A program made the position numbers and the translations under genes. A DNA stretch of 64,000 nt from NCBI GenBank assembly GCA_963782185.1, contig CAWAJB010000027.1, forward strand, positions 186,001 through 250,000. Reading direction: 5' to 3'. Shown piece after piece: positions 35,886 through 44,454 of this stretch. The notes beneath the pieces were generated by a model. It was not told the DNA's origin, searched no databases, and worked only from the letters and a program-made list of their open reading frames with translations. This DNA comes from RYN-230 sp963782185. Its GTDB lineage: Bacteria > Actinomycetota > Actinomycetes > Streptosporangiales > Streptosporangiaceae. Within the stretch, counting starts at the first letter, position 1. The number at the start of each line of letters is the position of its first letter.

Positions 35886-35922
35886 GGGGTAGCTCCTTTC
35901 TTCGGCTGGTTTTCCCTACCCC
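35886..35922 (-). promoter_or_regulatory. Hairpin in the leader of the exopolysaccharide cluster
   Basis: GGGGTAG and CTACCCC (7 bp) enclose a 23-nt loop containing a smaller GG/CC-rich fold. It lies 80-115 nt upstream of the deacetylase start. The remaining gap, 35807-36214, contains no supported gene. Short GC-rich inverted repeats and a paired GATTAA motif (about 35939-35970) are the only other structure seen. Confidence 0.4.
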
Positions 35923-36214
35923 ATCTGGGGGGTGGCGCATTAATCCCGGCCAGGCCGTTGCGGTTAATCCATCTGGCCTAGCTGGGGGAACTGGGCACCG
36001 GGTCGGAGAGCACCGGGGCTGCCTGCCCGACGTGCCCGCGCGCTGGTACACCGGCGCGCAGCGCAAGCCTCCTGAGCAGCGCGTCCCCTGCTGCGGCGGG
36101 AACCCGCTCTCCGACATGTGGTCGGGTGCACATCCCGCCCGGCCTACGATCGCGGACCGGGTCAAGGATTTCCGGTCCCGGGATACCGATGTGGTTCTGA
36201 CCCGCGTGAATGGC

Positions 36215-36664
36215 TTACGTGGAGACCACGGTCACGACGGTGCGGCCGATCTTGATCTTGTCGCCCTTCTTCAGCCGCTGGGAGGCATGGATCTGGCGCC
36301 CGTTGAGCCAGGTCCCGTTCTTCGATCCGAGGTCTTCGACGTACCAGAGGCCATGGGCCGTGCTGAAGCGGGCGTGCTGGCCGGAGGCGAAGTCGTCCCT
36401 GATGACGAGCAGGCCCTGCCGCCCGGCCACGAAGTCGCCGTAGAACACGAGGCGCTCGCCCGCGGCCTGGATGACCAGAGACTGAGCGGGAGTCGCCTCG
36501 CCGACCGTCTCGCCGCCCTGGCCGGCGACCGCGGACATGGCGGCTCTCCACGCCTGGCGGTCGGGCTCCGGGATGTCCTCCCAGGATGGAAGAGGCTGCG
36601 GGTGGGCCGCACGGTGAGCTTCGTAGGCGGTCCGGGCGGGGGGTTCGGGGCCGGTGGTGGTCAC
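36215..36664 (-). CDS. FHA-domain protein
   Basis: 149 residues from GTG at 36664. The C-terminal half is a forkhead-associated domain that binds phosphothreonine peptides: LLVIRDDFASGQHARF with the Arg/Ser/His contact residues, then YVEDLGSKNGTWLNGR. The N-terminal 60 residues are acidic with a Trp-rich piece (LPSWEDIPEPDRQAWRAAM). No kinase gene is adjacent, so its Ser/Thr kinase partner is elsewhere. Intact, in contrast to the neighbouring transporter genes. Confidence 0.9.
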   Translation of the reverse strand: MTTTGPEPPARTAYEAHRAAHPQPLPSWEDIPEPDRQAWRAAMSAVAGQGGETVGEATPAQSLVIQAAGERLVFYGDFVAGRQGLLVIRDDFASGQHARFSTAHGLWYVEDLGSKNGTWLNGRQIHASQRLKKGDKIKIGRTVVTVVST

Positions 36665-36794
36665 ACATCGATACTAGAAAGAACTGGCGGTCAGGACAGC
36701 CGCCCGGCCGCTATTCGTCGGCCACGATCGATCCCACCCGGGTGGCCAGGCCGGGATCGCATTGGTTCACGAGATGATGGCCCGAGGATCTCAG

Positions 36795-37651
36795 TCACGA
36801 CACGATGTCCTTCCGCTGGAAACGCCGGAACGCCAGCGCCAGGAGCACGATCCCGTAGCACGCGCACACCGAGGCGCCCTCCAGCATGCCGCCCCAGGCG
36901 AATTGCGGATGCACGGCGTAGAGGCGAACTGCCAGTGCGACGGGAGGATCTCCCGCCAGGAACCGAGCGCGGTGGGCTGGTCCGGGATGGCACAGGATCA
37001 TCAGGCCCACGATGATGGCGACCGCGCCGAGCGGGGAATCGGAGGACACCGTAGAGCAGGGACGCGACCCGGCACGGCGATCTCGGTGACCAGCACGAAC
37101 CCGAAGACGATGAGCATCCGGGTCACCGCCTGGCCGATCGGCAGCTGCACCCCGGTGCCCGGCAGCCGGAGCGGATGCCAGCCGAACGCCGCGGTCCCGG
37201 CCACCAGGGACATCACCGGCAGCGTGACCACCCCGATCGTGGCGTAGGCCAGCGCCACCGCCAGCTTCTGGCGCAGCAGCCGGGCTCGCGGTACCGGCGC
37301 GGCCAGCAGGTACCGCAGCGACGACCAGCTGGCCTCGCTGGCCACGGTGTCCCCGCAGAACAGGGCGACGACCACGACGAGCAGGAAGCTGGCCGACACG
37401 AACAGGCTGAACGCGGCGAAGTTGAGGCCGCCCTCGGTGGCCACCGTGACCAGTCCCGGTGTCCCGCTGCCTGGCGAGGCCAGCCCGCTGATCTCGAACG
37501 CGGCGACCAGGATCCAGGGCAGCGCGAGCAGCACCGCGAAGGCCACGATGGTCCTCCAGCGGCGAAGCTGGCGGACGAACTCGACCCGCAACGGCAGCGT
37601 GTGATGCCTGCGGTAGCCCCGGGCCTCGACGGTGCCTGGGCCCGCGGTCAC
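36795..37651 (-). pseudogene. ABC-2-type permease, frame broken near its 3' end
   Basis: From ATG at 37651 (overlapping the ATPase stop by ATGA) the first 190 residues are intact, with helices TIVAFAVLLALPWILVAAFE and FLLVVVVALFCGDTVASE, then SLRYLLAAPVPRARLL, the ABC-2 coupling region. Frame changes near 37055 and twice in 36910-37000 separate GAVAIIVGLMILC, ALGSWREILPSHWQFA and the last helix VCACYGIVLLALAFRRF. Corrected, it has six helices. It is the membrane partner of the fused hydrolase-ATPase. Confidence 0.75.
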
Positions 37652-39813
37652 TGGTCACTCCCGGACGCACCGATGAGATCCAGGAAGGCGTCTTCGAGGC
37701 GCCGCCGGGGCCGATACGGTCCACCGGGATCCCGGCGCCGACCAGGGCGGCGACCACCGCGGCGGGGCGACCCCATTGGGGTGGACGACGACACCGTCCG
37801 GGTGGGGCTCCGCGGCCTCGATGCCGTCGAGGCCGCGCAGCACGGTGACGGCCCGCTGCGCCTGGGGGGTGCCCACGACCAGGGCCGCGCCGTCGCCGGT
37901 GATCTGGGTGACCGGGCCGGCCGCGAGGCCGCGGCCCCGGTGCATGACGACCAGGTGGGTGCAGGTCTGCTCAACCTCGCCGAGCAGATGGCTGGACAGG
38001 ATCACGGCCCGGCCCGCGGCCGCGTAACCGAGCAGGACATCGCGCATCTGCCTGATCTGCGGCGGGTCCAGTCCGTTCATCGGCTCATCCAGCACCAGCA
38101 GGTCCGGCAGGCCCAGCATGGCCTGGGCGATGGCCAGCCGCTGGCTCATCCCGCGGGAGTAGGACCGCACCCGGCGGTCGAGGGCGGCGCCGAGGCCGGC
38201 GATCCGCAGGACCTCGCCCAGGTGCGCCCCGGCCGCGGGCCGCCCGGTCGCCCGCCAGTACAGATCCAGGTTGGCCCGGCCGGACAGGTGCGGCAGGAAC
38301 CCCGGCCCCTCCACGAACGAGCCGAAGCCTGGACAGCGCAGGGCGCCGGGCGGACTGCTGGCCGGATCGTGATCGTCCCCGCGTCCGGGAAGACCAGGCC
38401 CATCAGCGCGCGCAGCGTGGTGGTCTTCCCCGCGCCGTTCGGGCCCAGCAGGCCGAGGATCTGGCCCGGTTCCACGCGCAGCGACAGCCCGTCCACGGCC
38501 AGCTGGCCGTCCCGGTAGCGCTTGGTGAGGCCGGTGATCTCGAGGGGGACGTCGGCGGGGGGCCCGGGGGTGCCAGTGGCGGCGCTGGCCGCGGGGGTGC
38601 GGGGCGCGGGCACCGGCCCGGGACGGGACGGGCGGACACGGGGCCGCTTCCGGGGCCGGGCCAGGAGGATCACCGCCGCCGCGGCCAGCGCCGCGGCCGG
38701 CGCCGCCCACGTCCACCAGGGGACACCGCCGTCCACGGCCTGCAGCGCAGGATCGGAGGGGACGGACAGGCCGGGCCCGGCCAGCGCCACCCGGTAGGCC
38801 GCGGCCACCGGCGAGGTGGCGTAGCCGAAGTCGGTGCTGGTCAGCACCAGGCGGAGCCGGTGTCCCGCAGCGGCGAACTAGCGTAGTCGAGGTGAACGCG
38901 GCAGCTGTGGTCCGGTGCACCGTGCAGGCCTACGCCCAGGCCGCCCGTGGTCAGGCCCGCCGTGCTCAGGCCGCCCGCGCTCAGGCCCGGCAGCACCGGC
39001 AGCGTGGCGTGGCACCGCCGGGCGAGGTTGATACCGATGGCTCTGCGCGGGGCCCCGGAGCCGCACCGCGGTGTGCCTGGTCCCGGCCAGGCCCGGGTAA
39101 CGCGGCGCGGTGGCGACGCCCAGCACGTCGTTCCCGCTGGAGGGGTCATAGCCCAGGTCGCGGGTGACCGCGAAGGCCGGCTGCCCCGTCGCCGCGGCGG
39201 GATCCGCGGGGGACCACCGCTGCCGGGGAGTCAGCCACCGCTGGAACCAGTCGGTGGTGAGCTGGGTGATCCGGCTGGTCTCCTGGTTCCCGCCGTCGTG
39301 GCCGGCCGCGGCGAGCAGCGCGATGGCACCCCCGTACGACGACCCGGTGATGCCCACCCGCGGATCTCCCGGGCCGTCCAGCTTCACCCGCGGCTGCCGG
39401 GCCAGCCAGCTGACCAGGTGCCCCACGTCTTTCACCTCGTAGCTGGGCGAATCCAGGGCAACCTGGCCGGTGGACCGGCCGAATCCCCGCGCGGACCAGG
39501 TCAGGACCGCGAAACCGGCCCGGGCCAGCTGCTCGGCCTCCGGCCGGACCGCGTCCTTGGTCTCCCCGAACCCGTGGGCGAGCAGGGTCGCGGGCAGCCG
39601 GCCGCCGCCGGGCGGGGTGAAGAACGTGGCGTCCAGCACCACATGCTGGTCGTTGCCCGGCCCGTCGGTCACCGGGATCCGCGCATTCCGCGCCGTGACC
39701 GTTGCCGGCTGGCGGATCACCACGACCAGCACCACGATCACGGCCGCCAGGAGGTCGGCCATCGCCGCCAGCGCGCCGGGCTTGCGGCCGCGCCGACGGC
39801 TGAGAAGATTCAT
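37648..39813 (-). pseudogene. Membrane alpha/beta-hydrolase (S15-like) fused to an ABC ATPase, frame broken by indels
   Basis: One gene by continuity. ATG at 39813 gives an N-terminal helix (AVIVVLVVVI), an extracytoplasmic alpha/beta hydrolase (LLAHGFGETK; nucleophile elbow GITGSSYGGAIALL), then the CocE/S15-type beta domain ending FAAAGHRLRLVLTSTDFGYA. A second helix (WWTWAAPAAALAAAAVILLA) leads to an ABC ATPase: Walker A GLLGPNGAGKTT, signature SYSRGMSQRLAIAQA, Walker B LLVLDEP, then the switch His in LSSH. Single-base changes fall near 39060, 38877, 38365, 37765 and 37711. Corrected length is about 720 residues. The next gene is its permease. Confidence 0.75.
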
Positions 39814-39825
39814 GACTGGACGGTA

Positions 39826-39858
39826 GTGACCCGGCCCGGATCCTCCGGGCCGGGTCAC
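39826..39858. promoter_or_regulatory. Perfect 33-bp palindrome between divergent genes
   Basis: GTGACCCGGCCCGGA, then TCC, then the exact reverse complement TCCGGGCCGGGTCAC: 15-bp arms with a 3-nt centre. It occupies the 75-bp gap between the start codons of the hydrolase-ABC gene (39813, minus) and the 39889 gene (plus). It could be a shared operator, or a leader hairpin that hides the ribosome site of the minus gene, whose start is only 12 nt away. Confidence 0.7.
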
Positions 39859-39888
39859 AGTGAGTTCTCAGCACGCCAGGGGGAAACC

Positions 39889-40503
39889 ATGGGGATCGGT
39901 GCGCCAGGGGCCAGCCCGGGGCGGCTCCGCTCCTTCGACCCACTGCGGGTGGCGGACCTGGAATTCCGCGCCTGGGTCGGCTACTACCGGCGCGACTGGC
40001 CCGGGGTGCTGCTGGCGTCCGTCGGCCTGGTCCGCGCCGGGTTCGGGATGGACTGGGTGCGCACCGTGCACGGTGCCTGGCTGGTGCTGCGGGCCAACCA
40101 GCTGTGGGCGCCCGCGGACAACGACCCTGACGGAGCCCGGCGGTGCATGCGCCGGTTCTACGGCCTGCTGAAGATCAGTTACGGCCAGCCACGCGACGTG
40201 GCCGAGGCCGCCCGGCTGGAGGTGGACTGGTGGCGGGCGCACCGGCAGCGCCAGCACGCTGCCCAGCCAGTCGGCGGCGATCCGGCGGACGCCCTCGTCG
40301 AGGCGCTCACCCGGCTGTACACGTTCCTCTACGACGAGCCAGCCGACGCGGTCCGGCCCGCCGCCGTGTACCGCACCGAGGCCATGGACCTCTCCGACCA
40401 GTGGGTCGCCGAGGGCTGCCGCGCAGACAGCCCGCTGCTGGCCCGGGAGCACGCCGCCCTGGTCCGCTCCTACGCGGCGCTGCTCGCCGCCGTGCACCGC
40501 TGA
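39889..40503 (+). CDS. Unknown soluble helical protein
   Basis: 204 residues from ATG at 39889, preceded by AGGGGGA. Not a family I can name. No signal peptide; one weakly hydrophobic segment (WPGVLLASVGLVRAGFGMDW) is probably a buried helix. The composition is rich in Trp, Arg and Ala, with the notable stretches LEFRAWVGYYRRDWPGV and RFYGLLKISYGQPRDVAEAA. Its divergent position across a long palindrome from the hydrolase-ABC transporter suggests shared control or common purpose. Confidence 0.65.
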   Translation: MGIGAPGASPGRLRSFDPLRVADLEFRAWVGYYRRDWPGVLLASVGLVRAGFGMDWVRTVHGAWLVLRANQLWAPADNDPDGARRCMRRFYGLLKISYGQPRDVAEAARLEVDWWRAHRQRQHAAQPVGGDPADALVEALTRLYTFLYDEPADAVRPAAVYRTEAMDLSDQWVAEGCRADSPLLAREHAALVRSYAALLAAVHR

Positions 40504-40551
40504 GCCGCTGCGCGGCCCCGGAAACAAATGGCGTGATGCAGCGCAGCAAGA

Positions 40552-40572
40552 TGCAGTGCAGATTGCACTGCA
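40552..40572. promoter_or_regulatory. Candidate operator upstream of the XRE/DUF5753 gene
   Basis: TGCAGTGCA-GAT-TGCACTGCA is a perfect 9-bp inverted repeat with a 3-nt centre, about 90 nt upstream of the regulator start. Related GCA-rich words (GATGCAGCGCAGCA, CCATGCAA) flank it. Autoregulation by the XRE protein is a reasonable guess. Confidence 0.5.
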
Positions 40573-40664
40573 ATTGGCCATGCAAACTTAACGGACGACC
40601 TCACCAGGCATTACGCTATAGCTCAGTCACACACCGCCGGCCACCCCGCCGGAGGAGCGGATCG

Positions 40665-41561
40665 ATGCCCTCTGATCGCGCCAGCCAGACCATCAGGCGC
40701 CGCAGGCTCGCAGCTGAGCTACGCCGCCAGCGCGAGCGCGCCGACCTGACCGGGGATCAGGCCGCCGAACTCCTCGGCTGGTCCGGGTCGAAGGTCAGCC
40801 GGATCGAGACCCACCGGATCGGCGTCAAGCCGGCCGATCTCAGGAAACTCTTAGACCTTTACCAGGTCGAGCCCGTTCACCGTGAACAGATCCTGGCTCT
40901 GCTGCACGAGTCGGCCGCGTCCAGTTGGCTCGAATCGGCGACCGCGGGATTTCCCGCGGACTACGCCACGTACCTTTACGCGGAAGCCGAAGCTGACGCC
41001 GTGTGGATCTGGGATCCACAGATTGTTCCCGGCCTCATCCAGACCGATGCTTATGCCCGGCACGTCCTGGCCGGGTATCAGGAGATGTTCAAGCTCCCGC
41101 CGGGAGACGCGGAACGCCGGATAAGGATAAGACGGCGGCGGCAGACCCAGCTATTCGACCGCCATCCCCCGCTGAGCCTGTCCGTCGTCGTCGACGAATC
41201 CACCCTGTACCGCAGGTTCGGCGACCACGCGGTGATGCGGGCACAGTTGCTCCGGCTGGAAGAACTCGCGTCGCTGCCCAATGTGACGCTCCGGGTTCTT
41301 CCGCTGACGGGTACGCACCCGATAGGCACGGGAGCCTTTTCGTACCTGCATTTCGACCCGGTTCATGACATGCTGCTCGGCGACATGGTCGAGGTCGAGC
41401 ACCTCACGGGCGCCTACTACCTGGAGGACGACGAGCAGGTCTTCCGGTACCGGGTGACGTTTGAATCACTCACCGCGACCGCCGCGGACAAAGACCGCTC
41501 CCGGGCGATGATCAGCGCCGCGGCGCGCTCCCACTGGGCGGCAGCCGGCGACCGGGCCTAG
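40665..41561 (+). CDS. XRE-family regulator with DUF5753 domain
   Basis: 298 residues from ATG at 40665, after GGAGGAG. N-terminal HTH_31-type domain: RRRRLAAELRRQRERADLT with GDQAAELLGWSGSKVSRIET. The C-terminal DUF5753 ligand/partner domain has the hallmark WIWDPQIVPGLIQTDAYAR and VTLRVLPLTGTHPIGTGAF. Such proteins are numerous in Streptomyces-like genomes and pair with small DUF397 proteins to control development or secondary metabolism. Here the DUF397 partner is convergent, and the two stop codons share CTAG. Confidence 0.92.
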   Translation: MPSDRASQTIRRRRLAAELRRQRERADLTGDQAAELLGWSGSKVSRIETHRIGVKPADLRKLLDLYQVEPVHREQILALLHESAASSWLESATAGFPADYATYLYAEAEADAVWIWDPQIVPGLIQTDAYARHVLAGYQEMFKLPPGDAERRIRIRRRRQTQLFDRHPPLSLSVVVDESTLYRRFGDHAVMRAQLLRLEELASLPNVTLRVLPLTGTHPIGTGAFSYLHFDPVHDMLLGDMVEVEHLTGAYYLEDDEQVFRYRVTFESLTATAADKDRSRAMISAAARSHWAAAGDRA

Positions 41562-41773
41562 TCCTTGAGGGTACGCAGGAACGTTGCCCAGTCCGCGCGG
41601 TCGAACATGAGGACGGGACTGTGCGGGCCCGCCTTTGAGTCGCGCACGCCGATCTGGCCGGGCGCAAGGTCGGCCACTTCCACACATGAGCCGTTATATG
41701 CACTGAACGTGCTCTTGCGCCATGTGGCGCCAGCGGCGGAACCCGGGACAGACTTCGCACGATCCTCGGCCAT
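41558..41773 (-). CDS. DUF397 protein, partner of the XRE/DUF5753 regulator
   Basis: 71 residues. Carries the DUF397 pattern: TWRKSTFSAYNGSCVEVADL, then IGVRDSKAG and FDRADWATFLRTLK. ATG at 41773 has GTGAGG upstream. DUF397 proteins usually lie in the same direction next to their XRE partner; this one is tail to tail and shares the terminal CTAG. Transcripts would be complementary at their ends only. Confidence 0.9.
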   Translation of the reverse strand: MAEDRAKSVPGSAAGATWRKSTFSAYNGSCVEVADLAPGQIGVRDSKAGPHSPVLMFDRADWATFLRTLKD

Positions 41774-41954
41774 TGCTACCTCACCACTAAATCCCCCCGG
41801 ACTAGACCAGGGGGAGGATAACGACAGGGATGTCTTAAATTGCGGCAGAAACCTGGGCCTTAACAGCCCGGCGGCGCCGAGGTAAAGGTAGCGCTTGTGA
41901 CTCCAGGGACGCGCGTCTTTCCGTTAAACGATGACCGTCGTACCGGCCCGGGGC

Positions 41955-41985
41955 GGGAGTATGCCGCCTTCAGCCGCATACGCCC
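41955..41985 (-). terminator. Hairpin downstream of the MetE-like gene
   Basis: GGGAGTATGC and GCATACGCCC pair through GTATGC/GCATAC plus flanking G/C pairs, with a 12-nt loop. It lies 40 nt beyond the stop of the last gene of the ammonia-lyase/molybdenum-hydroxylase unit. No U tract. Confidence 0.5.
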
Positions 41986-42023
41986 AGCTCCGGGTGTGAC
42001 CGCCGGGGGGCGGGGGCGGCGGT

Positions 42024-43142
42024 TCAGCCCCAGACGTCGGCGGCGACCTTGACGATGAGCTCGAGCTTGGCGACTTCCTCGTCGTAGCTGAGCGCGTTGC
42101 CCTCGACGGTGGACGAGAAGCCGCACTGGCCGGACAGGCACAGCTGCTCCAGCGGCACGAACCGGGCCGCCTCGCCGATCCGCCGCTTGAGGTCGTCGGG
42201 ATTCTCCAGCTGGCCGCGCTTGGTCGTCACCAGCCCCAGCACGACCATCTTGCCGGGCGGCACGAACCGCAGCGGCTCGAAGCCGCCGGATCGCTCGTCG
42301 TCGAACTCCAGGAAGAACCCGTCCACGTTCAGCTCGCCGAACAGCGCCTCGGCCACGAAGTCGTAGCTGCCGGAGGCGGCCCAGGAGGACTGGAAGTTGC
42401 CCCGGCACAGGTGCGTGGTCACGGCCATCCCGCCGGGCTTGCCGGCCAGGGCCGCGTTGACCTGCCTGATGTACCGCAGATGCAGGTGCTCGGCGTCGTC
42501 GCCGCGCGCGGCGATCTCGGCCCGCTGGACCGGGTCGTTGAGGTAGGCGAGGCTGGTGTCGTCGAACTGCAGGTAGGTGCAGCCCAGCGCGGCCAGGCGG
42601 GCCACCTCGTCGGCGTAGGCCGCGGCCAGGTCGGTCCAGAACTCCTCGATGTCCGGGTACACCGCCGGGTCGATCATGGCCGGGCCGCCCCGGTAATGGA
42701 CCATGTTGGGCGACGGGATCGTCTGCTTGGGCACGGCCGTGGTCACGACCGATTTCAGGTACCCGAAGTCCGGGCCGAAGATCGTATGGTCCAGCCCGAC
42801 CTTCCTGGTCACGGTCAGCGCGGCGGGCGTGTACTCGATGTCCCCGGCCGGGTTGTGGAACTTGACCGACAGGTTCCCCGGCGCCTGGCCGATGCCGCCC
42901 AGCTGGTAGATGAAGTCCATGTGCCACGAGGCGCGGCGGAACTCGCCGTCCGTGGCCGACTGCAGGCCGACGTTCTCCTGCATCCTGACCACGTCGGCGA
43001 TCGCGGCGTCCTCGGCGGCCCGCAGCTGCTCCGCCGGGATGCGCCCGGCCGCGAAACCTTCCCGGGCGGCGAGCAGCTCAGGAGGCCGGAGCAGGCTGCC
43101 CACATGGTCGGCGCGGAACGGCGGCGTGGTCCGAGCGCTCAT
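42024..43142 (-). CDS. MetE C-terminal-domain protein (zinc-dependent thiol methyl/alkyl transferase family)
   Basis: 372 residues, so only the catalytic half of cobalamin-independent methionine synthase. Zinc ligands are recognisable: His and Cys in TTHLCRGN, the acidic LEFDDE and Cys in LSGQCGFSS. The substrate region FRADHVGSLLRPPEL is the common start of stand-alone members. This family includes methyltransferases acting on small thiols and epoxyalkane:coenzyme M transferase, so methionine synthesis is not assured. It begins 14 nt after coxM with GGAG upstream, and is thus probably the last gene of the same operon. Confidence 0.85.
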   Translation of the reverse strand: MSARTTPPFRADHVGSLLRPPELLAAREGFAAGRIPAEQLRAAEDAAIADVVRMQENVGLQSATDGEFRRASWHMDFIYQLGGIGQAPGNLSVKFHNPAGDIEYTPAALTVTRKVGLDHTIFGPDFGYLKSVVTTAVPKQTIPSPNMVHYRGGPAMIDPAVYPDIEEFWTDLAAAYADEVARLAALGCTYLQFDDTSLAYLNDPVQRAEIAARGDDAEHLHLRYIRQVNAALAGKPGGMAVTTHLCRGNFQSSWAASGSYDFVAEALFGELNVDGFFLEFDDERSGGFEPLRFVPPGKMVVLGLVTTKRGQLENPDDLKRRIGEAARFVPLEQLCLSGQCGFSSTVEGNALSYDEEVAKLELIVKVAADVWG

Positions 43143-43156
43143 GATTCTCCAGTGCG

Positions 43157-43987
43157 TTAAAGACGTGCGGCGGACTGAGTCTCCACCAGCGCCCGCTCCA
43201 CCAGGACCCGGGCGAGATGCTCACGATAGGCCGGGCTGGCGTTGATGTCATCGCCCGGGGTGGTGCCCTCGGCGGCGTGCGCGGCGGCCTGCGCGGGCGT
43301 GGCGCCGCCGGCCAGCGCGCGCTCCACTCCCGCGGCCCGCACCGGGGTGCCCGCCATGTTCACCAGCGCGACAGCCGTGCCCTGTACCGCGACCCCGACG
43401 ATGGCCCAGTCGATGGCCCGCTTGGTGAACTTCTGGAAGGACCAGCCGGCCGCACCCGGCGCGGGTACCGGGACCCGGATCTCGGTGAGCAGCTCGTCGG
43501 GCTCCAGCGCGGTCTCGAACAGGCCCTGGAAGAAGTCGGCGGCCGCGATCTCCCGGGTGCCGGACGGCCCGCGGGCCACCAGCATGGCGTCCAGCGCGAG
43601 AACGGTCGCGGGCAGGTCGGACGCGGGGTCGCTGTGCGCCAGCGACCCGCCGATCGTGCCCCGGTGCCGGACCTGCGGGTCACCCACCTGGCCTGCGGCG
43701 TGCGCGAGCAGCGGCACGGTCCGGGCCAGCACGCCGGAGTGCTCGAGGTCGTGGTGGCGGGTCAGCGCCCCGATCGCGATGTGCCCGTCCTCCTCGCGGA
43801 CGTAGCTGAGCTCCCGCACGGGCCCGAGGTCGATGAGGACCTCCGGCATGGCCAGCCGCAGTTTCATCAGCGGGAGCAGCGAATGGCCGCCGGCCAGGAA
43901 CTTGGCGTCGTCGCCATGCTCAGTGATCAGGTCGAGGGCCTCCGCCACGGAATCGGCGCGCCGATAGGCGAATGGCGCGGGAATCAT
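43157..43987 (-). CDS. coxM: Molybdenum hydroxylase FAD subunit (CoxM-like)
   Basis: 276 residues. FAD-binding motifs FLAGGHSLLPLMKLRL near residue 30 and HRGTIGGSLAHSDPASD near residue 110 are both typical of the medium subunit. The C-terminal domain (AAGVERALAGGATP) matches the CoxM end domain. ATG at 43987 overlaps the coxS stop (ATGA). It passes electrons from the iron-sulfur subunit to an external acceptor. Confidence 0.92.
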   Translation of the reverse strand: MIPAPFAYRRADSVAEALDLITEHGDDAKFLAGGHSLLPLMKLRLAMPEVLIDLGPVRELSYVREEDGHIAIGALTRHHDLEHSGVLARTVPLLAHAAGQVGDPQVRHRGTIGGSLAHSDPASDLPATVLALDAMLVARGPSGTREIAAADFFQGLFETALEPDELLTEIRVPVPAPGAAGWSFQKFTKRAIDWAIVGVAVQGTAVALVNMAGTPVRAAGVERALAGGATPAQAAAHAAEGTTPGDDINASPAYREHLARVLVERALVETQSAARL

Positions 43988-44454
43988 GAACCCAGCCCTT
44001 CTTCCGCCGCAGCCAGCACAGCCCGGACGATGTTGTGGTAGCCGGTGCACCGGCAGAGGTTGCCCTCCAGCCCGGCCCTGACCTGCGATTCGGTGGGGTG
44101 CGGGTTCTCCCGCAGCAGCGACACCGACGCCATGACCATGCCGGGGGTGCAGAACCCGCACTGCAGCCCGTGCTCGGCGCGGAACGCACGCTGCATGGGG
44201 TGCAGCTCGCCGCCGGGGCCGGCCAGGCCCTCCACGGTGGTCACCTGGCGGCCGTCCGCCTGGGCCGCGAGGACGGTGCACGACTTCACCGACTCGCCGT
44301 CCAGCAGCACAGTGCACGCGCCGCAGGACGTGGTGTCGCACCCGACGTTGGTGGCGGTCAGGCCGGCTGTCTCGCGCAGGAAGTGCACGAGCAGCATCCG
44401 GTCCTCCACGTCGGCTGCCACTGGGGCGCCGTTGACCATCACTGTGACCTTCAC
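43984..44454 (-). CDS. coxS: Molybdenum hydroxylase [2Fe-2S] subunit (CoxS-like)
   Basis: 156 residues. N-terminal plant-type cluster: GCDTTSCGACTV with the fourth Cys in SVKSCTV. The C-terminal cluster has QCGFCTPGM and LCRCTGY. Both are complete. It overlaps coxL and coxM by 4 nt each, consistent with assembly of an L2M2S2-type enzyme. Confidence 0.95.
   Translation of the reverse strand: MKVTVMVNGAPVAADVEDRMLLVHFLRETAGLTATNVGCDTTSCGACTVLLDGESVKSCTVLAAQADGRQVTTVEGLAGPGGELHPMQRAFRAEHGLQCGFCTPGMVMASVSLLRENPHPTESQVRAGLEGNLCRCTGYHNIVRAVLAAAEEGLGS

Noticed and set aside
35870..35930. Resemblance of the leader to cyclic-di-GMP or glycine riboswitches (AACCAGCCGAAG-like words)
   Set aside because: Only short words match; the conserved cores of either class do not follow in order.
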